NCBI GenBank assembly: GCA_026874595.1
Contig: CM049310.1
Span: forward strand, 80,471,056 to 80,535,055
Reading direction: 5' to 3'
Source of the DNA: Sipunculus nudus
Taxonomy: Eukaryota; Annelida; Sipuncula; Golfingiida; Sipunculidae
DNA length: 64,000 nt
Within the stretch, counting starts at the first letter, position 1, and each line of letters starts with the position of its first letter. The notes below the pieces were generated by a model. It had not been told where the DNA came from, made no database searches, and saw only the letters and a program-made list of their open reading frames with translations. Below are positions 48,481 to 60,983 of the stretch, piece by piece. Position numbers and translations under genes: made by a program.

Positions 48481-50083
48481 CATAGAAACCATTTAGCAGG
48501 CCGAGCAAACGGATGTGGTCGGATTTAGTAAAATTATTTAGTAAATACTTAGTAAAATATGGCACATGGGAAATATGGGAAATAATATTCCAGTACGGAA
48601 AAACTATACTGTAGTTGGGTTTATATTCGCGAGGCTGAAATTTCGCGATTTCTTCATTTTGAAAGTTTTGCAATGGTTTAATTATCGAGATTGCACCAGA
48701 ATCTATGAAATCGAAGTAAAATAATATTTACATTTATTATTAAATAAAAATATCGTCCCAAACATATTAGCAGACGTCGATTATTGTCATTAGTAATCAT
48801 GTTAAAAGCCCCGCAATCGAACTATTATGGTAATGCTGCACGCCATAATGTCGCTCCAGTCTGTATCGCACCAACTGTTTTCTGGTGACCGATTCTAAAT
48901 CGAACCACTGAACAAAAAGGGTGTTGCTATTTTCCGTTCGATGGTCAAATTTAGGTGCTCTACATTGTGTCTTACACCCCTTATGTTTTGGCATAATTGG
49001 ATTATTCTTTGCAAGTGTACCCAATCTGTGATGTCGCGTACACCAAATATTACCAATTATTCAAAAATATAACACAAAATTTTTCCTATTAATGTTTAAT
49101 CTTCACAATAAACAACAGTCCATGTCTGTTAAAGTATAGTTAAACAAGATGAAAGAACCTGAGAGTAGAAAAATATAGTTGTTGATGTCCCTTTTTTTAA
49201 TCTAATTCCTATGATTCAATACTGATTTGGAATTGAATATATAAAATATAAAGGTGTTGAAGATGATCTCTCTTTACATGTGTCAGTAGAAAGTTATCAA
49301 CATGGACAAGAAAATTACATTTTAAAACCGTTCCGACTTTGTGGAGGATTAAAAAGTGGCGCCCCTCTCTGTCATACAGCGTCATCTGTCGTCCATGACA
49401 TGCATCATTTTCCAAACAACAACCTCCTGGGTTGGGTCAGTGAGCAGATTTTTATATATATATTATATATTATATATATAATATTTTATATATTGTCTGA
49501 TTCTGTGTTTAATCTTCTGAAATGTACATGACTAGTCTTGTGTTATTAAATGCTACATTAAAAACAGACCGTTACACTTCAAGATGACGCTTATACAAAC
49601 TATATGACTTATGAAAACTATAAAGCCATCCCCTGTAGATAATACCCACAATTTATGACGCGGAAAAAAAATATATACCAAACTTGGAATCCGAACCAAT
49701 ATATGACTTTGAAAATTATAAAACCATCCCCGGTAGATTAATACCCACAATTTATGTCGAGGGAAAAAAATATACCAAACTTGTACTTCGAACCAAAACA
49801 GAAGTACATTAATCAGAACAGTTGATAAACACATGGGCTTAGTTAATGTCTGTCTTGCACTCCGACAGCTGATCGTGCCTTAGTTATACCAGGCTCAGCG
49901 TGCATAGATAGGTTGATCGCAGACGGTATATGTATATAATATATTTTAGAGGTTTACTTATATGCTCATAATGTTCAGAAATATGTAATTTCACGTAAAA
50001 GCACTTAGATTTCAAGTTGCCCGGTCTTTTGATTACACTTATATCACATGTCATGTCAAAATGTTTGTAGGCATATTGGAAAC

Positions 50084-50085
<2 letters not shown>
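48481..50085. other. Intergenic with one short tandem duplication
   Basis: No gene is supported. Two ~99-bp copies at 49602-49700 and 49701-49799 (both starting ATATGACTT) form a tandem duplication. Confidence 0.4.
49602..49799 (+). repeat. Two-copy tandem repeat, period about 99 bp
   Basis: Both copies include TACCCACAATTTATG and ATACCAAACTTG, with scattered differences. Confidence 0.8.
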
Positions 50086-50129
<44 letters not shown>

Positions 50130-50130
50130 T
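50086..50130. repeat. (AAT)n microsatellite
   Basis: About 15 uninterrupted AAT units. Confidence 0.95.
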
Positions 50131-50976
50131 AAAGTAATAATAGCAATTTTGATTATTGTTATTAGTTTTATTATAAAAAGTACGTTGAGCAGGTGTACGG
50201 TGAAAATTATGAACACTGTTGCTCTGTGTGAACAATGATTTTGTACTCGATCACTTGTCCGTTCTACCCACCACGGTACAACTAACACTCAGGATTGAGA
50301 GAGACAAGCCTAATAAATAAATATCCACTTATCTATCCCTTTAACGTTGCCATCTATTACCGTCTCCAAGATCTTCCATAATTGACCGAAAACACGAAAG
50401 ACGAAACACAGAAGAAACACTGGTTGGAAGCTTGATCTATCTGGATTTGGTAAGTTGCGGGTTATGTTTGTTTTGCTCACTTACCGCGCCCGGTGAAAGA
50501 TTAGTTTATATTGTGCAAAAATGAGTTTAGAACGAAATATTAACAGATTTCATGATAATTTATGGAGAAAACACTATACTTCCTGTATAATTACAATATA
50601 TGGCATGTGAATGGGTCACTTCAAATGAAAGTGGGTGGCCAGAAATCCTAATTCATCAACTCGGGGGGCATTTTAATTTGGCAAATAAGGACAAATCAGC
50701 AGCGATGCAGAGTCCACACGTGCCGAAAGAAAATTTATGTACAATCGTGACACTTCCAGATTGTTGATAAATCTTGCGATTAAATCATCGTTTGATTATG
50801 CGTGGCCATAGCTTTACAGTGTCATTTTATTAAGTTTAGGTTGACATTGCTAATTGACCTCGAAACAAACAGAAATAGCTTAAATGAGAATAGATGATAA
50901 ACACATGAACCTACGCAACTTACCGTCTCTGAATTATACCTGGCTCAGGCAGCATATATATGGCGATCACAGATGT

Positions 50977-51037
<61 letters not shown>

Positions 51038-51045
51038 ATATACAC

Positions 51046-51105
<60 letters not shown>
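50977..51105. repeat. Long (TA)n microsatellite with CATA interruptions
   Basis: About 129 bp, interrupted near 51022-51050 by ACATATACACATATG-type variants. Confidence 0.95.
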
Positions 51106-51110
<5 letters not shown>

Positions 51111-51489
51111 ATTATAGAGGACTGCCTATAAACTTATACCATTCTAAAATATGTAAAATATGTAATTTCACGTAAAAGCTCTTATTGATTTTAAGCCGTC
51201 CAGTATTTTTTTTTCAAATAAATCTCATGTTTTTGTCCAAACAACAACAACAATAAAAATAATACTACGGCAGACGGTAAGCCCAAGAACTCAGTTTCAG
51301 AATCAGTCGGAACTGGATTTTTAAAATGTGTCATCATGCGATCAGGCACGACCCCCACGCTCCTCTCATGATTATCCTCAAATGATTCCTCAGTTTCGGT
51401 CGGGGAAGGTCGTACTTTGCTCATATCTCTGGTTTAACGGAGGTTTTATTAAGAGCGGGAACATCGGGGAAATAGACCTATACATTTAT

Positions 51490-52020
51490 TTAAGCCTCGG
51501 TCACAACCCACTGCGGTCACTGCACACCGTACGGTTTTGGGACCGCAGGAATACTTAAGCCTCGGTCACAACCCGCTGCGGTCACTGCACACCGTTCGGT
51601 TTTTGAAACCGCAGGAATTATTATGCGGCCGACGTGCGGGAACGGCAAGGTATCTGTCCATTCTCACGGCCTTCGCACAGTAACGTAAGCTTATCCTGCG
51701 GACGCCGCAAACTAACCTTGCGGACGCCGCAAAGACCCCTTACGACAGCCACTTGTCAATCGTACGTCTCTCGGGTAGCCGAGTAGGCGTTAAAAATGGC
51801 ATGGGCATCCTAGGACATCCTTTACGTCTACTGTGCGGTGCCTGTACGGAGCCCGCAGGTGGCTTCCTGACGCGCGGCCGCTTGCGCTTATGGCTGTTAC
51901 GGTCGTTGCGGAGTTCCTGCGGCTTTTGAAAATCGCACGTTTGCCTTGCGTCAACCGCATGGAATAGCCCAAAACAATAAACCGTACGGCGACCGTATCC
52001 CGTTTGTGACCGAGGCATAA
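51490..52020. mobile_element. GC-rich foldback/MITE-like element
   Basis: The left end TTAAGCCTCGGTCACAA and right end TTGTGACCGAGGCATAA form an inverted repeat, and further inner segments (ACCGTACGG, CCCAAAAC) are also inverted. The left terminal segment is tandemly duplicated with a 65-bp period (51490 and 51555). Inside are two GCGGACGCCGCAAA copies. The GC content is far above the surroundings. No transposase frame, so it is non-autonomous if mobile. Confidence 0.6.
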
Positions 52021-52586
52021 CAGACGAACATTTATAATGGTAGTTGTCACCAGTCTATCGTGATATCAGGACACTAGCACACAACAGACCGTGTGATCGC
52101 CGTTCAGTTAAAAAAAAAAACAAAAAAAAAAAAAAAAAACAGAACAGCCCTAGTCACACAGATGTACACAGGTTACGACCTGCTCTACAATAAAAAAAGG
52201 GAAACGCCGAACAAATCGTTGGAAGAGCGTGCGAACGGTCGCGGAGCTCTAGGCTGAACGCTGAATGAAAAACGGTCGTGGGTGTTGTGTCACGTTCCTG
52301 TGAACTATCGTTAGGCCAAAAAAGTAAAGAGGTATGGTTCTCAGGCACTTTTTTTCAGAAAAAAATCAATGGGAGCGGGCGGTATTTTATTTTTGACCTT
52401 TTTTTCGATAAAATGTCATATGATCAGGGAAAAGCATGAGTAAAGTACTACATAACAAAGGTAATCGTATCAAAATTGTATTTTATGATAATGATGAAAA
52501 TCAAAATAAGAACTTTTGATGCGGGGGGTTGAAATTGACGCGGGTGGTGCCTTAGAACCATAGCTTTTATTTTTTTTGGCCTGAAC
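52021..52586. other. Intergenic with A-runs
   Basis: No gene is supported. An interrupted poly(A) run lies at 52110-52139. Confidence 0.35.
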
Positions 52587-53030
52587 AAACAATGCCCGCC
52601 TTACCCTCTGCCACCTGACCTCAGGCGTTTAGTACAACTATGATGGCAATAGCCCTTTGCCTATTCAAATATGGCGACAAGTACAGCTTCTGTTATTTTG
52701 AATTGATGTTTAATGATAAAACAAAGAACGTAAAGAATATTATGATGAATATAAAAAAAATAAAATAAACATCGACACGAATATGTTAGTTCAGCTAAAT
52801 GCATAATAATATCATGCAATTTTCATCCTTCTCTGACATGTTGGCCTTTCGTGATTGAACAATTATAAGTCAAACTATTAGTGTTGGATAATCAAATAAG
52901 AGAATGAAATTTCGGTATCATATCACTGATCAAGACCTTCTTTACTGCATGGTGTCGAATTTCGGGGGATTTATTTGATATCAATTCCTCTACAAATAAC
53001 ATCGAATCTACAGTACTTGGAAAAAGGCTA
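52587..53030 (+). repeat. Dispersed ~460-bp repeat, copy 2
   Basis: Counterpart of 40223-40692. It ends at AAAAAGGCTA exactly where the SINE begins. Confidence 0.8.
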
Positions 53031-53033
53031 ATT

Positions 53034-53222
53034 GGGGCCTTGGTGGCTGAGTGGTAAACGCTCGGACATCTCCGCTGGCGACCTGGGTTCGATTCCCAGT
53101 GTGGCTATGAGAGTGGGTTGTAGTGGCCCGTCCAAGGCCGGTGGTTTACTCCGGGTCCTCCACCCTTACCGACTACCGAGCGCCAACATCCGAGCCATGA
53201 AGAGTGCCTCTTATTAGTTATT
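53034..53222 (+). mobile_element. tRNA-derived SINE
   Basis: The head (53034 to about 53106) has a clean box A TGGCTGAGTGG (53044-53054) and box B GGTTCGATTCC (53086-53096), spaced as in a tRNA. It is followed by an unrelated GC-rich body (GGCCGGTGGTTTACTCCGGG) and a short TTATTAGTTATTATA-like tail. The body continuing past the tRNA region shows it is a SINE and not a tRNA gene. The family name is not certain. Confidence 0.8.
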
Positions 53223-54688
53223 ATAACTAGTTGTACATATTTAGTTATTCAAATCACTTCCAAAATTTATTATTAATTGTTCCTTCGGTGCTACTCTAAC
53301 GATCCACAAAATCATCAAAATCCGTTCTAATTTTTTTAGCAATGTTGCTAATGGACAAACCAAGCAAGTTACCAGTTGGCCAACAAAACAAGACACAAGA
53401 CAATCATACCTCTTGGTGGAGGTATAAAAAGGGCAGTTGCTGTTAACCTCGTGTAGCTAAAAAGAGGTCTTCTACCTTGATATAACATACATGTGCAAAC
53501 ACAATAAAAGTTGTCACTCTCTAGGCGCCTTAACGTTGATAACTGTTATATACAACATACCATGTTTACTCGGTACTTTGCATATTGGTCAAGTTTAGAT
53601 TGATAAACATACCTTTAGGACCCTTCACATGATATCCTACATGCTTTAGCCATTACCTCATGCTGTTAATTGCCGTCATTTGGGAGCGTTGCCAAACTAA
53701 GCATTCTTACAGGAATGAAACCTTTAAATCTCTAAGCTGTTTTTTTTCTGGTAGTTTGTTGTTGCTATATTATTTTAAAACAGATGCTATTATCATCCAA
53801 ACTATTGATTACTTCCTGCTGGTAAGGGGTACGTAGACATAATGTGCACCCAGAAGTCAATATATAATATTAAGGAATATATATATCTATATATATATAT
53901 ATATATATAATAATGATAATTATTATTATTATTATTGGGATTTCTTATAGAGGGCCAGGAATAATTATAGTTGTATTTCATATGTGATTTGAACGATCAT
54001 AAACTATTTCCAGAAGTAAGCATTTGCAGAAAACTGTTAAGTCATAATCTGTATTATTATTGGTGGTGGCATTCATCTGCTGTCACGTGACTCCTCTATG
54101 AAAACGCCTAAAATGCGTCTTGAAATGACTGGAACGATGTCATGTTTCCTATGGGGGGTAGGTGGGTTCTTTCATTATGCGTAGGGCTCTCGCATCGCCA
54201 TGCATCAGAAAATAGGCCAGTGTATCAAGTGGGTGATTTTCCATCCATCTTTTGTATAACATAAAAACAAACTTGTCTTCAAGTGAAACATTTTATTTAT
54301 ATTGTCATAATAACAATGGTGAATTTGAAATACAGTCACAATTTATTTTCGTCTGTCGTCTATGAGTCAGTCACATATATGCCTATCCTCTTAGTACTCA
54401 GCCAGAAACACATTGAAGTAAAGAAAAAACTATAACTTATTAGTTATTCTAAAGAACCATTAACCTAAATATCTTGGCGGCGAAAGAGAATATATTGTTC
54501 TCTTTTTAATTTCACGTGAAATGGGTTCATTTAGTTTCTTTCATTTCATTCTCATTGGATGGTGAGTAGACCTAAATACAACAGCTGATAGGAACAACAT
54601 GTAAAATAAATACTCCAAACACAAACCCCTCACAGGTGATCTACTCATCATACGCTGAAACATTTACAGTATAAAGGTTAACGGGTTC

Positions 54689-54717
54689 TCTCTCTCTCTC
54701 TCTCTCTTTTTTCCCCC

Positions 54718-54760
<43 letters not shown>

Positions 54761-54762
54761 CA
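54689..54762. repeat. (CT)n then (TA)n microsatellite
   Basis: CT dinucleotides interrupted by TTTTTTCCCCCTT, then TA dinucleotides. Confidence 0.9.
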
Positions 54763-54891
54763 AATATTGCTGAATAACAACCACCCAGAGAGCAATAAAC
54801 AGGTGTCCTAAAGGCCGATCGTAGCTAGGTTAAGAAGAATAGAGCTGGTGTTGCCGGGATCCGGCATACTCCAGGGGCACACAGTGCACAC

Positions 54892-54895
<4 letters not shown>

Positions 54896-54960
<65 letters not shown>

Positions 54961-54961
54961 A
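54896..54961. repeat. (TA)n microsatellite
   Basis: About 66 bp of TA with one T interruption. Confidence 0.95.
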
Positions 54962-55550
54962 TCGTGTACAACAGTCAAGGTTGAAATAGAGAAGTTTTTT
55001 TTTCCACAACAAATTCAGAAATAATATTTCTAGATAGATCTCTCTCTATTCATAACTTCTTGCAAATATCAGTCTTGAAAATTAATGTAAACCTATTTCC
55101 ATGTATCATAAATACTATCATTTTCAACTCCAAATGTCGAGTGTCTGCAATTTGAGAAAACACTGCTATCAATGTTGTAAACAAAACCGGTGTTGGCGGG
55201 GGGGGGGGGGGGGGGAGGAGGCGGAAGGGCCCTCACAGCCCCCTACAATACATCCTTGCTTTGGGCCACTATTTTCTAACCGTGGAAGAGCAAGGTGATC
55301 TTAAATCATCACGATTGTGATTCTCATTGTGCTGGGGTGCCCACGTCATCTATGATGACATAATCAATTTAGAAGAGACAGTGTACTCAGTTATGTAATA
55401 GCTCACTGTGCGATGAATGTGGACCCAGTTACCGCAAACTGTAGGGGTTCCTTCGTTCCGTTATCGTAGCTATGGCAAATATTTGTGTTTTGGTGCCGGA
55501 CATAATATTTGCTCATGCAAGTTTTTTGACAATGAATGTCACCCTTACCT

Positions 55551-58500
55551 AACAAGTGACCCATGGGTCATGACGCTCAGCTGACTGGGAAGAGATTCGC
55601 AAAAGGAAATTTTATCACCAGAATGGTAGTATATACCCATTCAACTGAAGCATCAAACAGATTAACCAACAGGCCAAGATTTAGTCTGTATTTATATATC
55701 TCAAAAATAGTGAAAAATGTGTAAACTTTTAAAACTAGAATACGGGTAACCGACAAGTGACTACATGTATCTGCCAAAATCGGATAGTGAGGCATGGATT
55801 GAGTGGCAAGGGGAAATAGAGTGAGGTATGTTGCATATTAGCATGGATGTCTGCAGCCTAAATGTGTATGTAGGTTGTGCCACCAACCACAAATCCAGAA
55901 ATCTGTCCAAGTTGTATACACCTGCAAAATTTTAGGCAGAAAAGTCAAACCACTACATGTATATGAGCGATTTTTGCCCATGGCAGACAAACAGACAAAC
56001 ACTGTGCAAAAATCTTTGCAGGTAACCCCTCCAGTTTTGTGTATGATAAAGACCTATGTGAGATCTAAACACATGCACAATTTTGGCCCAATCGGTCAAA
56101 TGGTTCCTGAGATATGAGCTTGGATGTGTCCAGCGTTAACTAGAATGTAGGTGGCGCCACCTGTCATAAAATCAAGAAAGCTGTCCACGATGTATAAACT
56201 TGCAAAATTTTAGGCAGTTATGTCGAACCACTACAGAGAAATGAGTAATTTTAGGCCACGGCAGACTAACAGACAGACGCTGTGCAAACATTGTTACAGG
56301 TGGCGCCACCATTTTTTGTGTATGTTACAGAGCTATCAAAGGGCTACATTTGTATAAATTTTATTTCCTGATCGGTCAAACGGTTCCCGAGATATAAGCT
56401 TGGATGTCATCAGCGTGAACGTGAACGTAGGTGGCGCCACCTGTCATAAAATCAAGAAAGCTATCCTGGATGTATACACATGACGAATTTCAGGTGAATT
56501 AGTCAATTCACTGCAGAGATATGAGTGATTTTAACCCAAGGCAGATGAACAGATGGACACTGTGCAAACATGGTTAAAGGTGGCACCACCATTTTTTGTG
56601 TATGTTATAAAGCAATCCAAGGGCTACATTTGTATCAATTTTATTTCCTGATCGGTCAAACGGTTCCCGAGATATGAGGGTTTATGAGTGGAAACAGACC
56701 CACAAATGGACACTGGATAGAGAGGAAAGGTCAGAGGTCAATGCAAATTGGTTAGGCACCAGTTCACATGTGACCCGATAATAGGTGTAAGTTTGGGAAA
56801 AATCGGTCCATTAGTCTCCGAGGAGCTCTCTGGAAACGAACGCCGCCACGGCGGAGGAACTCGGTCAGAAACATAGTATCCGCAAAACTTCGTTTTGGCG
56901 GATACAAAAATACAGGTGGCTCCACCAGTCTGCAGAAACTAATAAAAACACTTAATGGTTAATATCCATGCAAAAAATCATGGTGATCTCTGCATTAGTT
57001 GTTCAGATACTTCAGTTTTTGTATCAAATTGTCCATTATTCTGAGGGATACTTCGGAGTCCTATAGCTTGAAGGATATGGGTAACAGAGACCTAATTTCA
57101 AGTTTCCACAGGCACCTTTCATGGGCCTCCTTGCATGACAAGAATGAAGATTCTAGGTCCAGTTGTTGCCAGTTGTACCCTGTTGACAGATAACCACATC
57201 TTTAAAGGTCTCAAAAAAAAGAAAAAAATTCGTAAAAATTTGAAAAAAAAAATAGAGGTGGCACCCCCAGTCTGCAGAAACTGATGGAACAGCTCATGAT
57301 CAATATGTATGCCGAAAATCATGACCATCAGTGTTGTAGTTATTGAAATACTGCAGTTTTTGTATCAAATTTTCCATTATTCATGGGGGGGGGGGGGGTA
57401 TTTTGGACCCATACAGCTTAAAGAATATGGGTAACAGAGACCTAATTTCAAGTTTCCATGGAGACTTTTCATGGGTCTCCCTGTGTGTCAAGAATGAAGA
57501 TTCTTGGTCCAGTTTAATGATTTGTGCCCTGTTAACAGATGTTCATATCTTTAAAGGTCTCAAAAATACAGAAAAATTTCGTAAAAAAAACCGAACAAAT
57601 ACAGGTGGTGCCACCAGTCTGCAGAAACTTATGAAACACTCAATGATCAATATCCATGCAAACAATTATGGTTATCTCTGCATTAGTTGTTCAGATACTT
57701 TAGCTTTTGTATCAAATTTTCCATTATTCTGAGCTGTACTTTGGAGTGCCATAGCTCAAAGGATATGGGTAACAGAGACCAAATTTCAGGTTTCCATGGA
57801 GACTTATCATGGGTCTCCCTGTGTGTCAAGAACGAAGATTCTAGGTCCAGTCGTTACGATTTGTACCCTGTTGGCAGATAACTACATCCTTAAAGGTCTC
57901 AAAAATGGAGAAAACAATTCGTGAACATTGAAAAATACAGGTGGCGCCACCAGTCTGCACAAACTGATGAAACATCGCATGATCAATATGTATGTCGAAA
58001 ATCATGACCATCAGTGATGTAGTTAATGAGATATTGAAGTTTTTGTATGAAATTTTTGACTATTCTGGGGGGTAATTTTGGGCCCCATAGCTCGAAGGAT
58101 ATGGGTAACAGAGACCTAATTTCTGGTTTCCATGGAGACTTTTCATAGGTCTCTCAGTGTGTCGAAAATGAAGATTCTAGGTCCAGTCGTTACGATTTGT
58201 GCCACGCTAACAGATGACAGCATCCTCAAAGGTCTCAAAAATAGAGGAAAAAATCGTAAAAAATCAAACAGTACAGGTGGCGCCACCAGTCTGCAGGAAC
58301 TGATCGAACATCTCATGATCAATATGTATGCCAAAAATGAAGACCATCAGTGATGTAGTTATTGAGATATTGAAGTTTTTGTATGAAATTTTTTACTATT
58401 CTGGGGGGTACTTTGGGGCCCGATAGCTCAAAGGATATGGGTAACAGAGACCTAATTTCTGGTTTCCAAGGAGATTTTTCATGGACCTCTCAGTGTGTCA

Positions 58501-58997
58501 AGAATTAAGATTCTAAGTCCAGTCTTTATGATTTGTGCCTTGTTAACAGATGTTCACATTTTTAAAGGTCTCAAAAATAGAGAAAAAAATTCGTAAAAAA
58601 TCGAAAAATACAGGTGGCGCCACCAGTCTGCAGGAAGTGATGTAACATCTCATGATCAATATGTATGCCAAAAATCATGACCATCAGTCAAGTAGTTAAG
58701 GAGATATTGAAGTTTTTGTATGAAATTTTTGACTTTTCTGGGGGGTACTTTGGGGCCACATAGCTCGAAGGATATGGGTAACAGAGACCTAATTTCTGGT
58801 TTCCAAGGAGATTTTTTATGGACCTCTCAGAATCCCAAGTTACAAGGTTCTAGGTCCAGCGGTTACGATTTGTGCCTGGTTAACGGACGGACAGACGGAC
58901 AGACGGACAGACAGACAGACGGACAGACGGACAGACGGACGACGGACAAAGAGTGATCGCTATAGCTCAGATGACTTTCAGTCAGCTGAGCTAAAAA
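55551..58997 (+). repeat. Palindrome-bearing tandem-repeat element, right copy
   Basis: Inverted relative to 22431-26350. It starts AACAAGTGACCCATGGGTCA and ends with the hairpin AGCTCAGATGACTTTCAGTC...GAGCT (58964-58992) followed by TAAAAA. Two unit types occur. A short unit (repeats of about 280 bp; palindromes at 56150, 56299, 56430 and 56579) fills 55860-56700. The ~335-bp unit shared with the left copy fills about 56910-58870 (palindromes or variants at 56915, 57257, 57604, 57940, 58276 and 58613). GGACGGACAGAC simple repeats sit at 58884-58945, just inside the end. Protein-like frames here are artefacts of the repeat. Confidence 0.85.
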
Positions 58998-59695
58998 ACA
59001 ATGAATCAAACATGACTCAACTTGATGAAAATGCGCACCTGTCACTGTTCAACAACCCCATTCCAGGTCACCCGCTCATACCGATCAATACTTTGTTATA
59101 ATGACATAGGAATCCTTTGAATTATATTTTTTTCTAGTGATCCAGATTACCTAAAACATTTAATCGATTGTACCTGTGGTGTTCTCCTATCCCTTGAAAA
59201 TACTTCAAGAAAATCTGTTCAGAACCTTATTGCGTAAATTAGCTGACAGACAAACCGAGGGTAAATTATAAAGTTTATTATTGTTTCATCGACCGATATT
59301 GCTTAGCAGCGGTCTAATTGAGAAATATTAGATTACCTCCAAGACAATTCATTGTTCAAGTCAGTATATGAGCATTTGTTTCTCCACAAAAAAAACTTCT
59401 TGCAATGAACATGGCAGGAAACCATGATGACGTCATAGTAGACAAAGAGCGACTCATAACTACTGGCCTAAAGTCCAAGGGCTAACAACCCCTGCTTTAT
59501 TTGAAACTTTGCTATTGCCAAGTGCTGTCCTGTTACACATACGTCATAACCTTATCCCAGAAGGATGAACAAAGATCCCATAGATATAAAACAAAGATTA
59601 CAAACAGGATGTAGAGCGAACAACATTTATACAATAAGGAGGTATGATACTAAATATTACGCTATGTATAATTGCTAAAAAACCAGGTACTGTCA
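58998..59695. other. Intergenic
   Basis: No feature is supported. Confidence 0.3.
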
Positions 59696-60036
59696 AGGGA
59701 CCTTACATGACTTATGACGATAGTAGCGACCGCTCGTAACAGTCTTTTATGATCGAGTTCATCTCCGTGGATTGGCTTGTCTCTGCTGCTGGGGCCGGTG
59801 CCGGTGCGTGGCCCGCTGGGGGCTTTGTGTGTGTGGGTACTGTTGCTTTCCTCGGTCACCGGTGCGGGTAAAACGGTGGCAATCCTTCGCGGCTCCCCGC
59901 TTGGCTTGATGACATCACGCCTATTGGCTCATTAAAGTTACGCTTAAGGAGCGCGCAGGGTTGTACTCTTGACTACAGCAACCTGTAGCTGATCGATAAA
60001 GCAAAAAATCTTCAGTCAGTCAGTCAGGGACCTTAC
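59696..60036 (+). mobile_element. Retroposed insertion with 11-bp target duplication and CAGT tail
   Basis: AGGGACCTTAC occurs at 59696-59706 and 60026-60036, flanking a 319-bp GC-rich insert whose right end is a short (CAGT)n tail after GATAAAGCAAAAAATCTT. Repeated-unit tails plus a target duplication are typical of LINE 3' ends or the SINEs they mobilise. No RNA polymerase III boxes could be assigned with confidence. Confidence 0.65.
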
Positions 60037-60850
60037 CTTGAATTAAATACGTCATGGAAGCTTGTTGCAATTTGCAAAGGAGTAAACTCCTTCTAGCGTT
60101 AACAACGGTTTTATGCTTTTCATTAATACTTCTTTGTATATCCAACAGTATGTAATTCCATCTACTAAAGGCCCGTCATACTTATGAATAAATTGAATAA
60201 TAAATACATAAATAATAAATTTCAATTTTCAACCAGTGCGCAGGTGTCCCGAAAATGCACCACAACCCTTAAATGTTCTTTTTAAATTTGACTGCTCATG
60301 AGTCCTGATCTTTTCCCATTTCAACTGCAATTCTTCTTACGTGTTTAAGGATAGACATATGAATTTCATAAAGTATTGGCGAAAAGCCCATGGGCTCAAA
60401 AGAATACATATATTGTTACAATATATTAAGTTTTATTTTAATGTTTGAACAAGATTGTGTAGAATATTAATTATTGTAATATTAAAACTGAATGACTTGG
60501 AATCACATAAAATAAGCTGCTACAGTCAGGGGACAACTGAAGAAGATACACTTCGTGTCGGTCAAGGGGCCACTTGAAGAAAAGGGTAATGTCAGTGTAC
60601 TGAATTATTACTGCACAAGGCTGTACACATGCCTTGTATGTCCTGGAGGGCTGACCACACAAAAGTTCCAGGCACCCCAAAGTTGTTTCAATAACCGACT
60701 AAGACTTTTATGCAACGGATCATAAGTGAATGCCAATGGATTCAAACAAAGAAAATTCTGTTATACAAGTAGTAAAATCACAAGTGAACACATGATTTGA
60801 AATACTGAAACGAAGAAAATCATGAGTGATAAGTCAATATAAGATTAGCT
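60037..60850. other. Intergenic
   Basis: No feature is supported. Confidence 0.3.
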
Positions 60851-60983
60851 CAAATGATGTGCAAATTGGGCATCTTCCATCTGAGCTCCGGAGCCACGAC
60901 AGTCACAAGAAGATAAAGTAAGTGACCAGAAATGAACTGACTCTGAAATAGAGTTATTTGAGCCATTCATACATGATGGTTTT

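Larger units (their letters stand above)
53223..55550. other. Intergenic with simple repeats
   Basis: No gene is supported. A strong TATA-like box (GAGGTATAAAAAGGGC, 53419-53434) has no recognisable coding exon downstream. Simple repeats: TA near 53878-53908, CT at about 54689-54739 continuing into TA, TA at 54896-54961, and a G-run at 55198-55216. Confidence 0.4.

Noticed and set aside
50884-51175. Tyr-Ile repeat proteins from (TA)n tracts here and at 5.1, 31.7, 35.3 and 54.9 kb
   Set aside because: Artefact of translating dinucleotide repeats.
53034-53106. Functional tRNA gene
   Set aside because: Clean A and B boxes, but the sequence continues into a non-tRNA body with a tail and the ends do not form a convincing acceptor stem; a SINE fits better.
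57119-58956. Open frames in the 56-59 kb region that look like conserved proteins of the 22-26 kb ones
   Set aside because: Apparent conservation comes from the shared tandem repeat in inverse orientation, not from coding.
22431-58997. CRISPR-like array based on regular palindrome spacing
   Set aside because: Units are about 335 bp, similar throughout and without unique spacers; the genome is eukaryotic.
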